Shown here: piece by piece, positions 37,001 through 49,240 of the stretch
How positions within the stretch are numbered: the first letter of the stretch is position 1
How the letters are laid out: each line of letters starts with the position of its first letter
From: Opisthorchis felineus
Taxonomy: Eukaryota > Platyhelminthes > Trematoda > Opisthorchiida > Opisthorchiidae
NCBI GenBank assembly: GCA_004794785.1
Contig: SJOL01009403.1
Span: forward strand, 950,712-1,014,711
Direction: 5' to 3'
DNA length: 64,000 nucleotides
Position numbers and translations under genes: made by a program
The notes under the pieces: generated by a model
What the model saw: only the letters and a program-made list of their open reading frames with translations
The model's database searches: none
Told to the model about the DNA's origin: nothing

Positions 37001-38399
37001 TCACTTCCTCAATTGTTACAACCGGATCCAGCAGAGACGGAATAGCATATCATGATAGCAACTTAGAAATAAGTGGTTGCATAGAGGGACCATGTGAATG
37101 AAGGTATAAAGGTGGTCAGCGGACCACTGAGGCAGGGAAAGTTGAAAACAACAACTGTGAGTGCTTCTTGGCATGAGTGCCAGGAGTGCTGATATGATTC
37201 TTGAGTCGGTTAGTACGCCCAAGAGCGAAACATGATAGAGTGTGCTACACGTGCTATCTATCATGAATAAGGTTTGATAGCATAACACAACTGGTACACC
37301 CAGGTAATCCAGTAACTAGGCCCATTCCGGCAACATTTACACCAACATGTTTATCCATCCAATCCATTCTCGCTGCCTACTTGTTGCACAACAACAACGA
37401 GGCAAAAAACCTGTTTCGCGGAGAACCAAACACCAAATAACATCAGTGTGAACAATGGCGATGGTCACTGTATTTTATAAAGCGATCACGCTGATTTATA
37501 AACTGCAACCTATTCGAGATTCGCAACACGCGCGTAGACAACATATAGTACCCATTTATTCCACCATGCCAACCAGGGTCATTGCTTCAGGTTTAAACAC
37601 ATAATGAACATGACTGAAACCAAAACAATGTGGTGAAGCCAAAATACCGCACGTTGTCTCCCGTTCGCGAAACCTTCAGAGATCTTCACACGCTAACAAA
37701 CTGTGCCAATCTGTGGGGGTGTTAGTTCAAGTGGGTGTGGGTTGGTGTAAATGCGCATAGCTTACGTTGCCCGGTCCACGGGCACGATAGATCACCTACC
37801 GATCGAGTAGAGCAGTAACATTTTGGTACTCCATGATTGGCTACTGGAATATTGAGGCAACGGTAATGGCAGGTGGTTGGTGCTGGTGTGAACGGTGAAA
37901 TGTCGTTTCTGGCCCATCAGCCAGGGCTTTAGCCGCACAATCCACATATTTATGTGATCCTTCCTCTGTGTTCCTGTGTTTCTGTGTTCCTTCTTCTGCT
38001 GGATTTTTGTGATTTAGTGGTTTCTGCACGCGTAAAATTCTGCAGGCTTTTCGGTGACGTCAAAGTCTGGATATCAGGGGTGTGCATACCAGCCAACCTC
38101 TAACACAGGAGGAACATATTGCTACTGACTGCTTCCTTTTTGTGGATCACCAGTGTTGATTTGGATCACGCGTTTGTTGGCTGCTATCTCTCTTTGCTCT
38201 TTTAATTGGGTCGCAAGATGCGTACATCTGGCTTGATCAGTGAGGAGCACCCGGATACGGATATGATACAAGTCTATCAGGAGCACTAATTGAAGTCCAT
38301 TTAGGAAGAGACATCTTGTGATGTCGGCTGTTACTTGAGGTGCCATCCGCAAACCTGCGGCCTGTTTAGCGTGCAGCTTGGGTAATGGTTCAATTAAAT
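34065..38399. other. No recognisable gene
   Basis: Open frames here are up to 114 codons (36063-35719, minus) without a motif. Near 34990-35060 a plus-strand stretch reads EDRKPRGRWLEM, faintly like a LINE C-terminus, but too weak to annotate. SINE-like CCCAGGCCTAGAAAGG near 34459 is likewise too short. Confidence 0.4.
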
Positions 38400-39190
38400 A
38401 TACCTAAACGATGAATCTGGAGCAACAACTTAAGATTGCACAAACCTCGGACAGCTCTGCCTCTTCTGAGCAGTTGGCGCTTCTTAGCACGCTTAGCAAC
38501 ATCACACGCCTCAGAAGATCGTGAATATCATGCGCTGATTTTATGTACATATCTTTGATCGTGTGAGTTTAACGGAGCTCCTCAAAGGCTTTCCTACACG
38601 CGGTGTTGCAGAACAAGTATTTGCACTCTATCCATTTTTGTTTATTTTTATTATTGGAGAGATAATTCAACGAACACTGGAAGTCCCCAAAAGCCCGATA
38701 TTTAGAATTTTCCGGATGGGAACCTTGCCGACGCAAAGTATGTAGGCGACGTGGTTTCCATTTTTAAGGACAGCAATCGTAGGAATCAGTTGAAAAGCTG
38801 ACCGAGATCGCCCAGTCCTTCGGCACGCAAATTGGTGCCCAAAATGCACAAAGTCATGCTGCAAAAATTATGGTCTTTTAACAAGCACCTGCGAACGCAC
38901 GAATTGACAGTGACGTTTGTGAAATATCATACGTATCTCTGAATTTTCTTAGGCTTAGATGGTTATGTCACATACGAAATCAAAGCAGAAATATCGAGGG
39001 CTAAAATTGTGTTCGCCAAATTTTACTAACTGTGGCTTCAAAACAGCATTTCCCTGAGTCTCAAAGAACGCGTGTGCCAAACAACAGTGTGAAATGTAAC
39101 GGTGCATTGCCGTTACATTTGCCGGCTCATGTAGTTGAACTGTACACAAACTCAGCTGCAAAACTGAGGAGGTGTGTTCCCTTCTGTAAG
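38400..39190 (+). mobile_element. LINE-A fragment (RT and thumb)
   Basis: Plus-strand RT fragment. LLSTLSN, then YPFLFIFIIGEIIQRTLE (about 38630-38690, equivalent to [18 protein letters not shown] at 22434-22486) leads to a frameshifted GD.V stretch, IFLGLDGYVTYEI.AEISRAKIVFA near 38940-39020 across a stop, and ISLSLKERVCQTTV near 39050. Both truncation and stops show it is dead. It ends where a perfect hairpin (39092-39120) has arisen. Confidence 0.65.
39092..39120. repeat. 11-bp stem hairpin
   Basis: AAATGTAACGG, loop TGCATTG, CCGTTACATTT. It lies within the decayed LINE-A fragment. The arm also resembles the LTR start TGTAACGG seen at 46715 and 47330; that may be coincidence. Confidence 0.7.
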
Positions 39191-40449
39191 ACTGTCCGTT
39201 GTCTAACCTTAACTTTATCTATAAATTGCCTGTATAAAATTCTATATGTGGTTTGCAATTGGGATAATTAAGCAGGTAACAAAATACTAGGCGGAAGTCT
39301 TGAAGACTCAATTTGGGGTCGAGCGTGTGAATTTGGGCCAGGCGAATCTATTTATAGCCCACCAAAAAGGGTACACGGACGCCGACGCCGGCAAGTTGGA
39401 TGTGCACTTTAACAATCTAACAGTCAAACGTGCAAAAATGTATAGGCTATGGCATGGACCAAAGGTACTCTTCTCATATCATACCTATTTTGAAGGCGCC
39501 CGACTTGTATAATCATAAAATTGGCTGGTCATTAAGTGAGACAGACTGGCACCAAATAAAACAAAGCTCAGGTAGTTTTAGTCAGCTCCAGCGTTCGTAA
39601 TTAGACGCAGTCACAAACAGAGCCTGAAACATAGACTCGTGAAATCTAAGGCCCTAACTTTCGACAAACAGTCATTTAGATCCCTATTTGGTTTTCAGAG
39701 TAGACTCATCGAAAACCCAGCTGAATATTCTGCTTATGAATTTCTGCAACTAATATGCGGCACACACGCCGTTGCAGGTTCCAGATGGTAGAATATTCGA
39801 GACGTTGCAGTGAATTTTCATAGAAAAATTTATCAGAAGTTTCCTGGGATCAATTCGGCAGCCCACGACCAAATTTTAACATTTCTTTTGGTGCACCGAG
39901 TAGGCGCAGTCCCCAAGGTTCTGCCAATTGTATGTTATACGTGATCACAAACTGTGGGAAATTCGACAAATGAACCCATTTGCATGACATTTTTTCACGG
40001 AAGACACCTAAAACCCAGCTAGACTTCTCGTTCATGGAATCTTCCGAATGAATGTGTTGGCCAAAGGCCGACCCACGTGTAAGTCGGTATGCTATTCCAG
40101 ATACCGCACCATACCCTAATAACGGAAAATATTCGCCAGGCCAAGGAAAGCAATCGGAAAACCCGTGACGGGCTATTTCCAAAAATTTGAGCAGGAATCC
40201 TGCGATATATATGGTGCCCTGATCAAATATTAACACAATTCAGGTTTATTAAGCGTTTCAAAATAATAATACTGCATGGACTCCTAAACCGCAATAAACT
40301 CAGCGAAGACCGCTCGGATGATTGTGAACATGTTAAGTTGCCAGTACTCCCATACTTCGAGGTGAGTGCAAATAAACAGAGCCGCTGATGAAGTTTCCGT
40401 TGGCAAAGTGGTGTCCAGCGAAGTTGAAATATACAGTGACGTAGTGCCA
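39191..40449. other. No recognisable gene
   Basis: A 128-codon minus-strand frame (40236-39850) is complete from Met to stop, but I recognise nothing in it. It lies between two LINE-A fragments and could be an unknown repeat or chance. Confidence 0.4.
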
Positions 40450-41475
40450 TGAGAAGGGATGACAAGCCTAAAACCACAAAAAATTCTGGTGAGAAAACTT
40501 CATCGTCGTCACTGAGACGGCATCGATTGAGTAACAAGAGAAAAGCGAACACGTTGGAGTTATAAGTGCAATCAACAGATCTAATCCAGGCTGCTGGCAT
40601 GTGCCATGCACCCACAAAGTGTAACATCGTGTTTCTGGATGTACAGTCACAGCAATCCAAGGAATGGCACTGAAAGTTGCGGGACGTTTTACGTAGCTTG
40701 GAGGATGTATTGGTTCCGCTTGTAGTGCGACAGGTAGGGTCATTACACGCGGTTCTAAGGCTTGGCTCGTGGTGCTGACTAAAGACACCTAGGGCGTGAA
40801 AGCGGCGCATCACCGAATCTCAAGGTCGCGTGTCAGGCCACAGTATAGATTTTTTTATTTTATGGCTGTGAGACGTGGTCCCTTTGAGCAGTGGAACAGA
40901 GGCGTCTTCAGGTCTTTGACCACCAGATGTCCTGGAACCATAGCTCGTGTGGGCTGGTATCAGCGAGTCCTTATGGAGGCTATTGCGAAGCGTGTTCGAT
41001 TGTGTCACGCACCAGAATCCACGCTAGTTAGGTCATGTAATAAACATGTCAATCCACTGCTTGCCAAAGCGAGTGCTGAGTCGCGTGTGCAATTTAGAGT
41101 AACGCAAACAGAAAGGTGGCTAACCTTCAACCTGGCAGAGGTGTATGAAAGAGATTACAAAAAGTCTGGGTGCTGTCGGTGCAACTCGCCTTCCAAGATG
41201 TGGGCCGCGCGATCTCTACCTTACGGGGTTGGGGACGCTGCAAGATATGGATGCTAAAAGATGTCAGTGGCGTTCTTATTGTCGGTTTCTATCCATATTG
41301 CCCTAAGGGGTGCTGGGGGTGTAGACAGCTTGGAATGAATGTGCTAGGCTAGCACTGGGCCCCATTCCCATCCGTTTTCGTTCTTTCATTCGCAAATTCA
41401 CATATTTGTACGGCTGCGAAGAATCGGTGTTTGGAACACTGATGTACTGGTGTCACTATCGACGGTAACGCGTGG
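40450..41475 (+). mobile_element. LINE-A 3' half, degraded
   Basis: Starts around NSGEKTSS, with HAPTKC.IVFLDVQ near 40603-40645, then AWLVVL near 40767, and a 153-codon open frame (40796-41257) whose spaced motifs (AVRRGP, FRSLTTRCPGTIARVGW, KRV) correspond to the LINE C-terminus. The last codons (DAARYGC in one frame) and 3' UTR to about 41475 align with 23226-23470, with roughly 20-25% mismatches by eye. The (GAT)n tail is reduced. Confidence 0.75.
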
Positions 41476-44400
41476 GGCTAATTCATAGAGTTTGAAAGTA
41501 CCAGCTTAGTTGTTCATGGTGGCTTTCGTTCTTTCGGCCTGCATTAATATGCTGTGTAAGTAAGCTGCGGCGTAGAACCTGGTTATCCCGACAACCTGTG
41601 GACTTTTGTTTTCTGGAACGATCGCAATTTTTTCTATTTGTTTTTATTAATAAACCACTACAATTGGCAAATTTTTCCTAAACAAACGGAATATATTTAG
41701 CTTTCGCGCACAGCGTTTGACAAAGTGACTGGTTAGATGTTAATCAAAGTCTAGTGTCCGTAGAAGGGCCTTGCGCCTTCTTTGAACAAACATTAACGAC
41801 GCCGACTCGTTAATCTCTCAAAGCACAAGGCATTCTTTGAGGTTACTTACTGCTTCATACGGCTGGATGTTGGATATGACTGTAATACGTGATAGTTCAA
41901 GGAGTCGCACCCGCAACCATCGGCTGTAATTATTATTTATTATTTTACATCGGGCTTAATCTCGGACACAGTCTTACCAACACTGACGTAAGAAACACTT
42001 TAGCGCGGCTCAAGCTTAGGCTCAATAATACAGCTACGGCATATCCCTGTGGAATAACTTGCAACTCCTTGAGACTCTATTCAACTGGCAAGTGTGTGCA
42101 CGCTGTTTGTGCACCCCCTATTTACTGCACTCCATGAATGCGTAAATTTGTAGTAGTCCCCAGTTGTTTTCCTTGTTAGCGTCGCTTTTACGAACAAACA
42201 GTGACCAATTTATGCCAGCAACATACTGAAAACGGTCGTCGCGAAATTGCTTTTGTGGTAAACGGTCACTCTTGGCAAGGTGTGCTGACCGACGTTTGAT
42301 TCCGTTTTATCTTTCATGAATTTTTTGGTTGGAGCACTCAAGCTAAAGGCCTGAAGATGCACTGGAATTTGCAAACGTCATGAGTGAATTGCTTCCTTTG
42401 ACACATCACTAGTTTACTACTGTCCACATTTACAAACGAGGCAGATGGATGACATACGCAAAAAAGTTCTCTATGGCATTCTCTTTGCAGTGCACACGTC
42501 GGGTTTTCGGGCATTGTCTATAACCCCGGCAAATTCACCATTTTAACCGCTCCCCAGTAACTCAACTTCAGAAATTAGCTGGAGTAATTTCGTTCCTTTA
42601 CGGAAAACGCGCGATCGGCGCTATGCAGTGGTACGCCAGATGTAACTACCAACTGACAAAACCGTCCTTTGAGGATGTGTACTGTTCATGCGGATTATCA
42701 CGATGTACATAATATGGAACTGTCAGAATGCCATACTGGATGTAATTTCTACTAAATCCGCACTGGCTGCTGTCCTAAGCGGAACCTTTTATGTCTTCGA
42801 CTGACACCGTACGCCACTCAAAAATTAGCGTCCAACTAGGGTTCATCCCAACTGTTCACAGTCTGAATCGGCGACATCGCATGTTTCAAGCTTCTGGAGG
42901 CATTAATAGGGAATAACAAGCCCAAAACAACGCAGTTGTGTCTAAAGTGTTCGGTTTGAATTATAAGATCGTCGGTTACCTTACTTTGCGGCATAACACA
43001 CCGCATATGCCCGCATAGCGCGTGCCTTGGGTCACGGACTTGGAGTAACAATGAGACCGACCCCTTATTTGCCCACACCCACTGGGTAACCGCGTGAAAA
43101 ACGAAAGCACAGCGCTCTGTTGAGTATGGTTCCCAAAGAATATTGTGCGCTGTATCAGCATTTGAAAACTTAACGCTTTACTTTGTATGCCAGGCGGCAT
43201 CGACGATTTGTTCAGCAAGCACAACAAAGGAGACAAAGTTTTGGTGGACTATTATAGGTGCGATGCCAAGCGTTGGTTCTTAAAAACCCAAATTCATAAA
43301 GTAATCTCAGAGTACGCGAAAGTGGAACTCTCACAACGGGCACACGTAACACCATCTCGCAAAACCTAGCCTGACTTTTCTAACCTCCTCCAGGACACCT
43401 AGCGCGGGAGGTAGAGTGTTGGGAAGGTTAGGTAAACTCCCCACATTTGCCAGTCAGCATGCACTTGAAGGTGTGCGTCAGAAAAACCTTCTGCGATTTA
43501 TCATCACCTGAGTTCGAAGTCTGTCATCTGTTTCCGTTCAAGGAAATACGAAGGCAGGCTGTCGACTTTACTCACGGGCCAACCACTGTGCGTGTCAAGA
43601 CTCTGAATGGCACCCTTCGGGCAACCGTCATGGAACGCAAGCACTGTACTTCAAGTATACGAGCTCCTAACAAGATTTTCGTGTTGTTGTCAAAGTTAGC
43701 GGTCCCAAATTATGCAGGAGTGACCCAATCAGGACTCATACGCGACCGATGTACCGACACGTTTGACAAGTCTGCAGTTTGTGTGCCTCGACACCAATCG
43801 GTGTCCAAGAAACCCTAATGGACAAACAATATAAAAAGTCAACATATTACGTTGGAAAGACAAGTGACATCGTCCAACGGGATAGGCTTCTGCTGACCTG
43901 AAATTTGCTCGAGTGCTACATCCAGTAAAACACTTGATTGTCACATGTTCTGTTTAAGCCCCCTTCCGCGAAAATAGCGAAGCCAGACGACCAACGCGAC
44001 GGTTACAGGGGTTGCACTCATTAGGAGAACAAGTCCATCTAAGAGGGAGGATCACACAAGTACTTCACGGCTGAAGACTGCGCGCAGATTAGGTTGACTT
44101 CTACGCCCAACTAAACAGTCTTCATTGTGGCACGTAACAGGCGACTTGGTGTTGAATGAGCGACTAACTTCTCTTAGTAGCGGGCTATCCCCGGATGTAA
44201 AAAACCCAGCCGACCGATGCTGTGTTGGTATTAGGGGTGTACTGCATTGTGGTTTGCTCCTGTCGGTGCAGCCTTTGCTGAATGGATACTGGGCGGCAGT
44301 CTAACAGATCTATCACACCGCAAACAATGGTGGATAACGAATTCACATGACTTAAAAAAGATGCAGATTCCGTTCTTCCGATGCTGTGTGATGAATGCTT

Positions 44401-46714
44401 TATTGGAGTTCATGACAGACCGCGACTGGCAAAACCACGAATCTTGCAGGCTTTTCAGACCAGGCCAACATAAGTTTCAACCATTTTTCCCAGCTACAAG
44501 TCCATGTTGCAGGCATAGTACTACCAACTCTTGCGGCCTGCCATTCAGCCTGCACACAGCTAGCAGCCCACAGATATGGACAGGCTCCACGAAGACACTC
44601 AGAGCACGGAAGGACGTAACAATTTATCATGAACAGTGTTTCATCCGTGGGAAGGTACGCATGTCACTCAGAAAACATGGAGAGCCTCATTCTTTTACAA
44701 AGCCCCACGGCTAACATCAACGTGCAGGGCGTCGACACCTTCGTCTTAGTTGGGGTTGCACTGCCTCAAGCCCAATTCATCAGCCAGACATAACACACAA
44801 GTTCTTACCCCTTCTTCCGTGAAGTGATCATATACACATAAAGTATAAAGACCTTATTATTTGCTGAATACCAGCAGTCACGGCCAGCGCATGTTGGCTA
44901 TTTTTGCCATGCATCATTCGTTGCTTTGAGCTGACGGCAGTGACTCACTGACTGGCGGACCTTGCTGTTGCCTTTCTGTTCGGTTCACGTAGTAGCTTCC
45001 AGTTAAACTACGGTCCTTATCCATTAGTTCGGAAGCTCTTGCTCAACCATTCATTATCTGCCTGCTGTCCCTCCTCATATTGACCCCCCCTGTTCACGAC
45101 GAAGACCCTCCTACTGGACTCTTTGGCTGAGCTAAATCTGTGGCCGTCTCCTATCTAACTCACCCTGTATTTGCCCGCATCAACTAGTTCAATGGCTAGC
45201 CTCTGTGCTCGCTCCCTCGGCGGCGTAGTCCTCAAGTTGTTCTCCTTTTTATCCCACCAAACACCATTATATGCGATGGTTCCCGGCACTTTCCAGATGC
45301 TACTGTTCTCGTCCTATTTCCTCCTCATTTCCCCTCTCGCCGATCTTCAAAATTTGGCGGTAGCCACCCCAAACGCCTCATTTGGCCGTCGTTTATTCAA
45401 TCTGAGTAGTCCTCGGTTTACACCTACATGGTCATCTAAATGAACCGAACTTACCCGTGACTCTACATTGGCCTGACTCTAACTGGGTGAATCCACTCGT
45501 CTAGCCCAGACCTAACCGCCACAGGAATGCGTATCCCCTGTCCGATTGCTGAAACCTTGACGTCCGTCGATGTCAAGAAACCGAAGAGTGTCGGTGTAAT
45601 GATGGCTACTAAACTCCGCAACTATTTTCTTCCTAACCTCGACCGTCACCTATCGCCAACTCGAGCCAGTAAATGCAAATCTAACAAATTATTCACCTGG
45701 CCTAAACCCCCTCCGGGACGAGTTCCTACTAACATACTGAAGCTTTCATTCGAATTTAACCATCCTCGTTTCACACTGCTATTTCAGTCTTCCCCTTTCA
45801 CAAGTTCGGCTATTTTGCTTAAGGTGTCCGTTTAGCTCTGTTCATTAGCACTATTTCCCCTATCTAAAATATTTCTTACACTTGACTTCACTAAAACTGT
45901 GACACCAGCGAGTCTTCTTAGTTTCAGTGTAAAACATTTTTCAGACGGAAAATTTTCATTTGTCTCCACTTCGAATTTTACCATCTCCATCTCCATTTTT
46001 GCCTTCTGTTACCTTGGCCATTTACTCAACCGCCCAAAATAATTCGGGACCAGCAACGATTTTCGAGTTTTAGTTCAAGTCAAACGGCTGCATCATTGAA
46101 TAATTCGTACCTCAGCCCGTTGTGCTGAACTTTTGGTTCTCACAACTACGGTTACGTTTCACGTAATGGGCGTGTCTCGTTGGTTGTTTCTCCTGCCCCG
46201 TTGTGTTGCCTGCCGGGTTCGGGTTTTAACGACCCAGTAATGCCTCAGTTGGCGTGTTCCCTAAAAGTTGTGAAATGAACTTAGTTGTGTTATTGTTAAG
46301 TGAAAGCCGGATTGGCGGCTTCGAACTCCCAAAAAAGGTTCCCAATTTGTAACGTAAATGGGTTCAAAAAACTAGAGCCAAAGGACGAGAAAACTCATCA
46401 GTGGTCCAAAAATAGACTGTCTTCTTAGAGAACCAACGCACCCGACCTGGCTTACCGACGGTTGCGTCTTCTTCCTGCATTCACGAAACCCGGCTAGCAG
46501 GTTCCGATTCAATATTTGGATTCAGGCTAGCCAGAGCTACCCGATGTCCATGCGTGACATGGCTGAGGAATAAGTGGATTACTATTGGTGCTTTTCAGTT
46601 GTGTAGGAGACCCACACACTCCCTTCAGTGAAATCTGCACATATCTTAGAAAGTTCTTATCATTTGCTCGGCTACCATTGCCGTCCAGTTTCTAAACAGC
46701 TGCAAGGGTGATCT
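41476..46714. other. No recognisable gene; pyrimidine-biased patch
   Basis: Frames of 123 codons (43447-43818, +) and 155 codons (44247-44714, +) have no recognisable motif. From about 45000 to 46050 the plus strand is strongly enriched in C and T with few G runs, unlike its surroundings; frames there (45171-45443, 45527-45835) look like products of that bias. GTTCCCAATTTGTAACG near 46337-46353 resembles an LTR start but has no partner here. Confidence 0.4.
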
Positions 46715-47077
46715 TGTAACGGTTGCCCGATCTGATTAGTGCGCCCGCGTCCAATGTCTCCCTCGTGCTTTGTTTTGTTCCACATCCCAAATCGTCGCAG
46801 GTTAACATCACCTGCCATTTCATCAGCACCTACATTTCTCCTTCGCTAGCGGGACAGTATTTGTAGAGGTCACTCACTAGATCACGCGTCGCAAACACTC
46901 AAACCACGTGACAATTCCTGTTTCCGCTTGCAACCTTAGCCAACAACATGTACACTACAATTTCTCATCCAATTTTGTTTACGCCGCTAAGACCTCCGTC
47001 AAGCGCCAGGCTTACGAACTTCAACCAAATCAGGTCAAGTTGTATTCATGTTCGTGCAACTAACAAACACGAATAGG
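46715..47077 (+). mobile_element. Gypsy LTR, inverted, truncated
   Basis: Plus-strand LTR beginning TGTAACGG and continuing for 363 bp. The first 253 bp are the reverse complement of 47078-47330; the rest (CAATTTTGTTTACGCC to CAAACACGAATAGG) matches the reverse complement of about 51662-51775 in the 5' LTR of the neighbouring gypsy element. It stops abruptly at 47077, where the opposite LTR begins. No polypurine tract precedes 46715, so it may be the 5' LTR or a solo LTR of a second element. Confidence 0.8.
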
Positions 47078-47330
47078 TGAGAAATTGTAGTGTACATGTT
47101 GTTGGCTAAGGTTGCAAGTGGAAACAGGAATTGTCACGTGGTTTGAGTGTTTGCGACGCGTGATCTTGTGAGTGACCTCTACAAATGCTGTCCCGCTAGC
47201 GAAGGAGAAATGTAGGTGCTGATGAAATGGCAGGTGATGTTAACCCGCGACGATTTATGATGTGGAACAAAACAAAGCACGAGGGTGACAGTGGACGCGG
47301 ATGCACTAATCAGATTGGACAACCGTTACA
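47078..47330 (-). repeat. 3' LTR, truncated
   Basis: Begins TGTAACGG directly after the polypurine tract and runs 253 bp before meeting the inverted LTR. Bases 47330-47185 have no counterpart in the truncated 5' LTR; the remainder matches 51873-51765. Confidence 0.85.
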
Positions 47331-47345
47331 AATACTCTCCCCCTA
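47331..47345 (-). promoter_or_regulatory. Polypurine tract
   Basis: TAGGGGGAGAGTATT immediately upstream of the LTR start (minus-strand sense). In LTR elements this tract primes plus-strand DNA synthesis. Confidence 0.8.
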
Positions 47346-47407
47346 TCGAAAAAGGGAAAAGTGGTCGGTTGAACGTTAGGTGTCAAGTTGTGATGGAATA
47401 GTTGATG

Positions 47408-48750
47408 TCAACTTGCGATGAAGCGGTCTGGCCAGTGTACGTGTCTGCCAGAACGAGTGATGCGGTGGGGTTTTGCAGGGCGTTTGCTCGTAGGTTCTGA
47501 AGATGGGCATGCGGCATCATCGATGGGCATTTCGTGTCGTGGACCTTCAGGGATACTTGATTCAATAGGGTCCAAATAAGCGGGTTTTAAACGATCAATA
47601 AAAATGGTGTCCTGTTTATCATGTAACTGAACGGTAAAATGTTTCTCATGCCGCGAAAGAATACGAAAAGGACCGGTATTGGGAGGTTGTAGGGGTGATT
47701 TAACGGGATCAGAACGAATGAAAACATGAGAATAGGTAAATAGGTCTGGAGGTACATAAGATCATTTGGTGTTGGAGGTGAGTAATAACGTAGTTGAGGC
47801 ATGCGCGTTCTTAATGTAGCAACATAAGTAGATGAACCAAGGGTAGTTTGACTATCCGAGCGGAAAAATTGACCCGGTATTCTTAATGTTGGACCGTAAA
47901 CAAGTTCTGCTGGCGAAAATTTCAAGGATGAACGGTACATAGTGAATACATGTGGCAATATCAGTGGTAGTTGATCAGACCAATTAGGTGAAGAGTTTTG
48001 TGCTCGCAACGCGGTCTTCAAATGTCGGTGAAATCGTTCAACTAGACCGTTTGCTTGAGGATGATAGGCGGTCGTGCATCCGAGTAATTCAGTGAGACGC
48101 TGGAATAGTTGTGATTCAAACTGCAATCCGCGGTCGGTTGTTATAAAGGAAAGGACCGCGAAATTGGTACTCCAAACATTTATGAACGCTCGAGCGATAG
48201 TCTCGGTAGAAATATCGGGAATGTGTTTAGACTGAGGCCACCGTGTAAAACGATCGACACATGTGAGAAGGTAGGAAAAAAACTTTGATTTTGGCGGTGG
48301 GCAGACTATGTCTAGGTGAACATGGTCAAATCGGCAGTCTCTTTGGGAGAAAGTGCCAACGGGTGAGTGCTTATGTTGGATAATTTTAGAAAGTTGACTC
48401 ACGAGGCAAGTTCTTCCCCAAGCACAGACGTCTCTGTTCATATCTGGCCATACAAAACGTTCGGAAATGGGTTTAACAGTCGAACGTATCCCGGGATGTG
48501 AGACGTTATGTAAGGCTCCAAGTACTTGGTGCCGCATCGAAAGCGGGACAACTGGTCTTGGGTATGGAGTAGAGAAATCGCAACCACTTGTGTCTGGTGC
48601 AATTCGTAATTGCACCGTTTTGACGTGTAATGAAAACAGTTTGTCGCTTGACGGCGGAATAATAGGCTCGTCTCGTTGTAGCTGAGCCATACGTTTCAAA
48701 CCGATCGTGTGGGTTGGGTGCAGGGAGTCATCTGCCGGACGAGACAACAT
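47408..48750 (-). pseudogene. Gypsy integrase
   Basis: Integrase region of pol. A 387-codon frame (48750-47587) has HNVSH (the two His of the zinc-binding domain), but RTCLVS (48408-48397) where C..C is expected: the second Cys has become Ser. The catalytic triad is present: HLDIVCP, TTDRGLQFES, HPQANGLVERFHR, and GPTLRIPGQFF follows. Near 47758 a frameshift separates the C-terminus, which continues in another frame (HDKQDT..IDRLKPA, TRSGRHVHWPDR) to TGA at 47410-47408. The enzyme would insert element DNA into the host genome; this copy is defective. Confidence 0.85.
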
Positions 48751-49240
48751 GTCTCGTCTCTAGAGATGCAAAATTCGCGCCCTTCCAGCAAATGACGGAA
48801 ATGGAGGATCGATGGGTAAATGGCTAAAATTCCTCTACCGAATGTACTGTAACGTGATTCGGTGGGTGATACTTTATGGGAGAAAAATACAACTGACTGA
48901 TGCACATTATTGCTAGTCTGATGCAAACCTGCGCCTATAGCATGGTTAGAAGCACCAACATTGAGTGATAGCAAGGAAGTATGTTGTAAGTGAAATAGTT
49001 TGAGAGAATCAGCTAGGGAGGCTTTGGCTTTCCCAAAGGCAGATATGGATGAATCGGTCAATCGAAAAGTTTTGGGGTTTCCAGATAAAAGATTTGTAAG
49101 TGGTGCTAATAGGAAGCAGCTTAAGGGATGAAGCGTCGGTAAACGTTAATCATTCCTAAGAAACGTTTGAGCTGCTTAAATGAGGTAGGGAGAGGAAAAT
49201 CACCAATAATTGTCAACTCATCGGTTGCAGGCGATATACC
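48696..49240 (-). pseudogene. Gypsy RNase H
   Basis: The frame 49061-48696 reads TDSSISAFGKAKASLADS, LSLNVGASNHAIGAGLHQ (normally VDASD.A.G; key acidic residues are replaced by NVGAS) and FFSHKVSPTESRYSTFGR, typical of the RNase H-like/connection domain after gypsy RT. GH.IN and RRFIP-type remnants lie upstream towards 49240. RNase H degrades the RNA template during replication. Confidence 0.7.

Larger units (their letters stand above)
46715..47330. repeat. Palindromic LTR pair (253-bp arms)
   Basis: Left arm 46715-46967, right arm 47078-47330, nearly identical when inverted, with some 15 mismatches by eye. The 110-bp centre is LTR sequence belonging to the left copy only, so the junction at 47077/47078 joins two LTRs broken at different points. 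Confidence 0.85.

Noticed and set aside
39850..40236. 128-codon minus-strand frame
   Set aside because: Complete from Met to stop, but no recognisable domain; within reach of chance in this much DNA.
43447..44714. Frames of 123 and 155 codons, plus strand
   Set aside because: No motif, no splice-site context and no conserved neighbour to support a gene.
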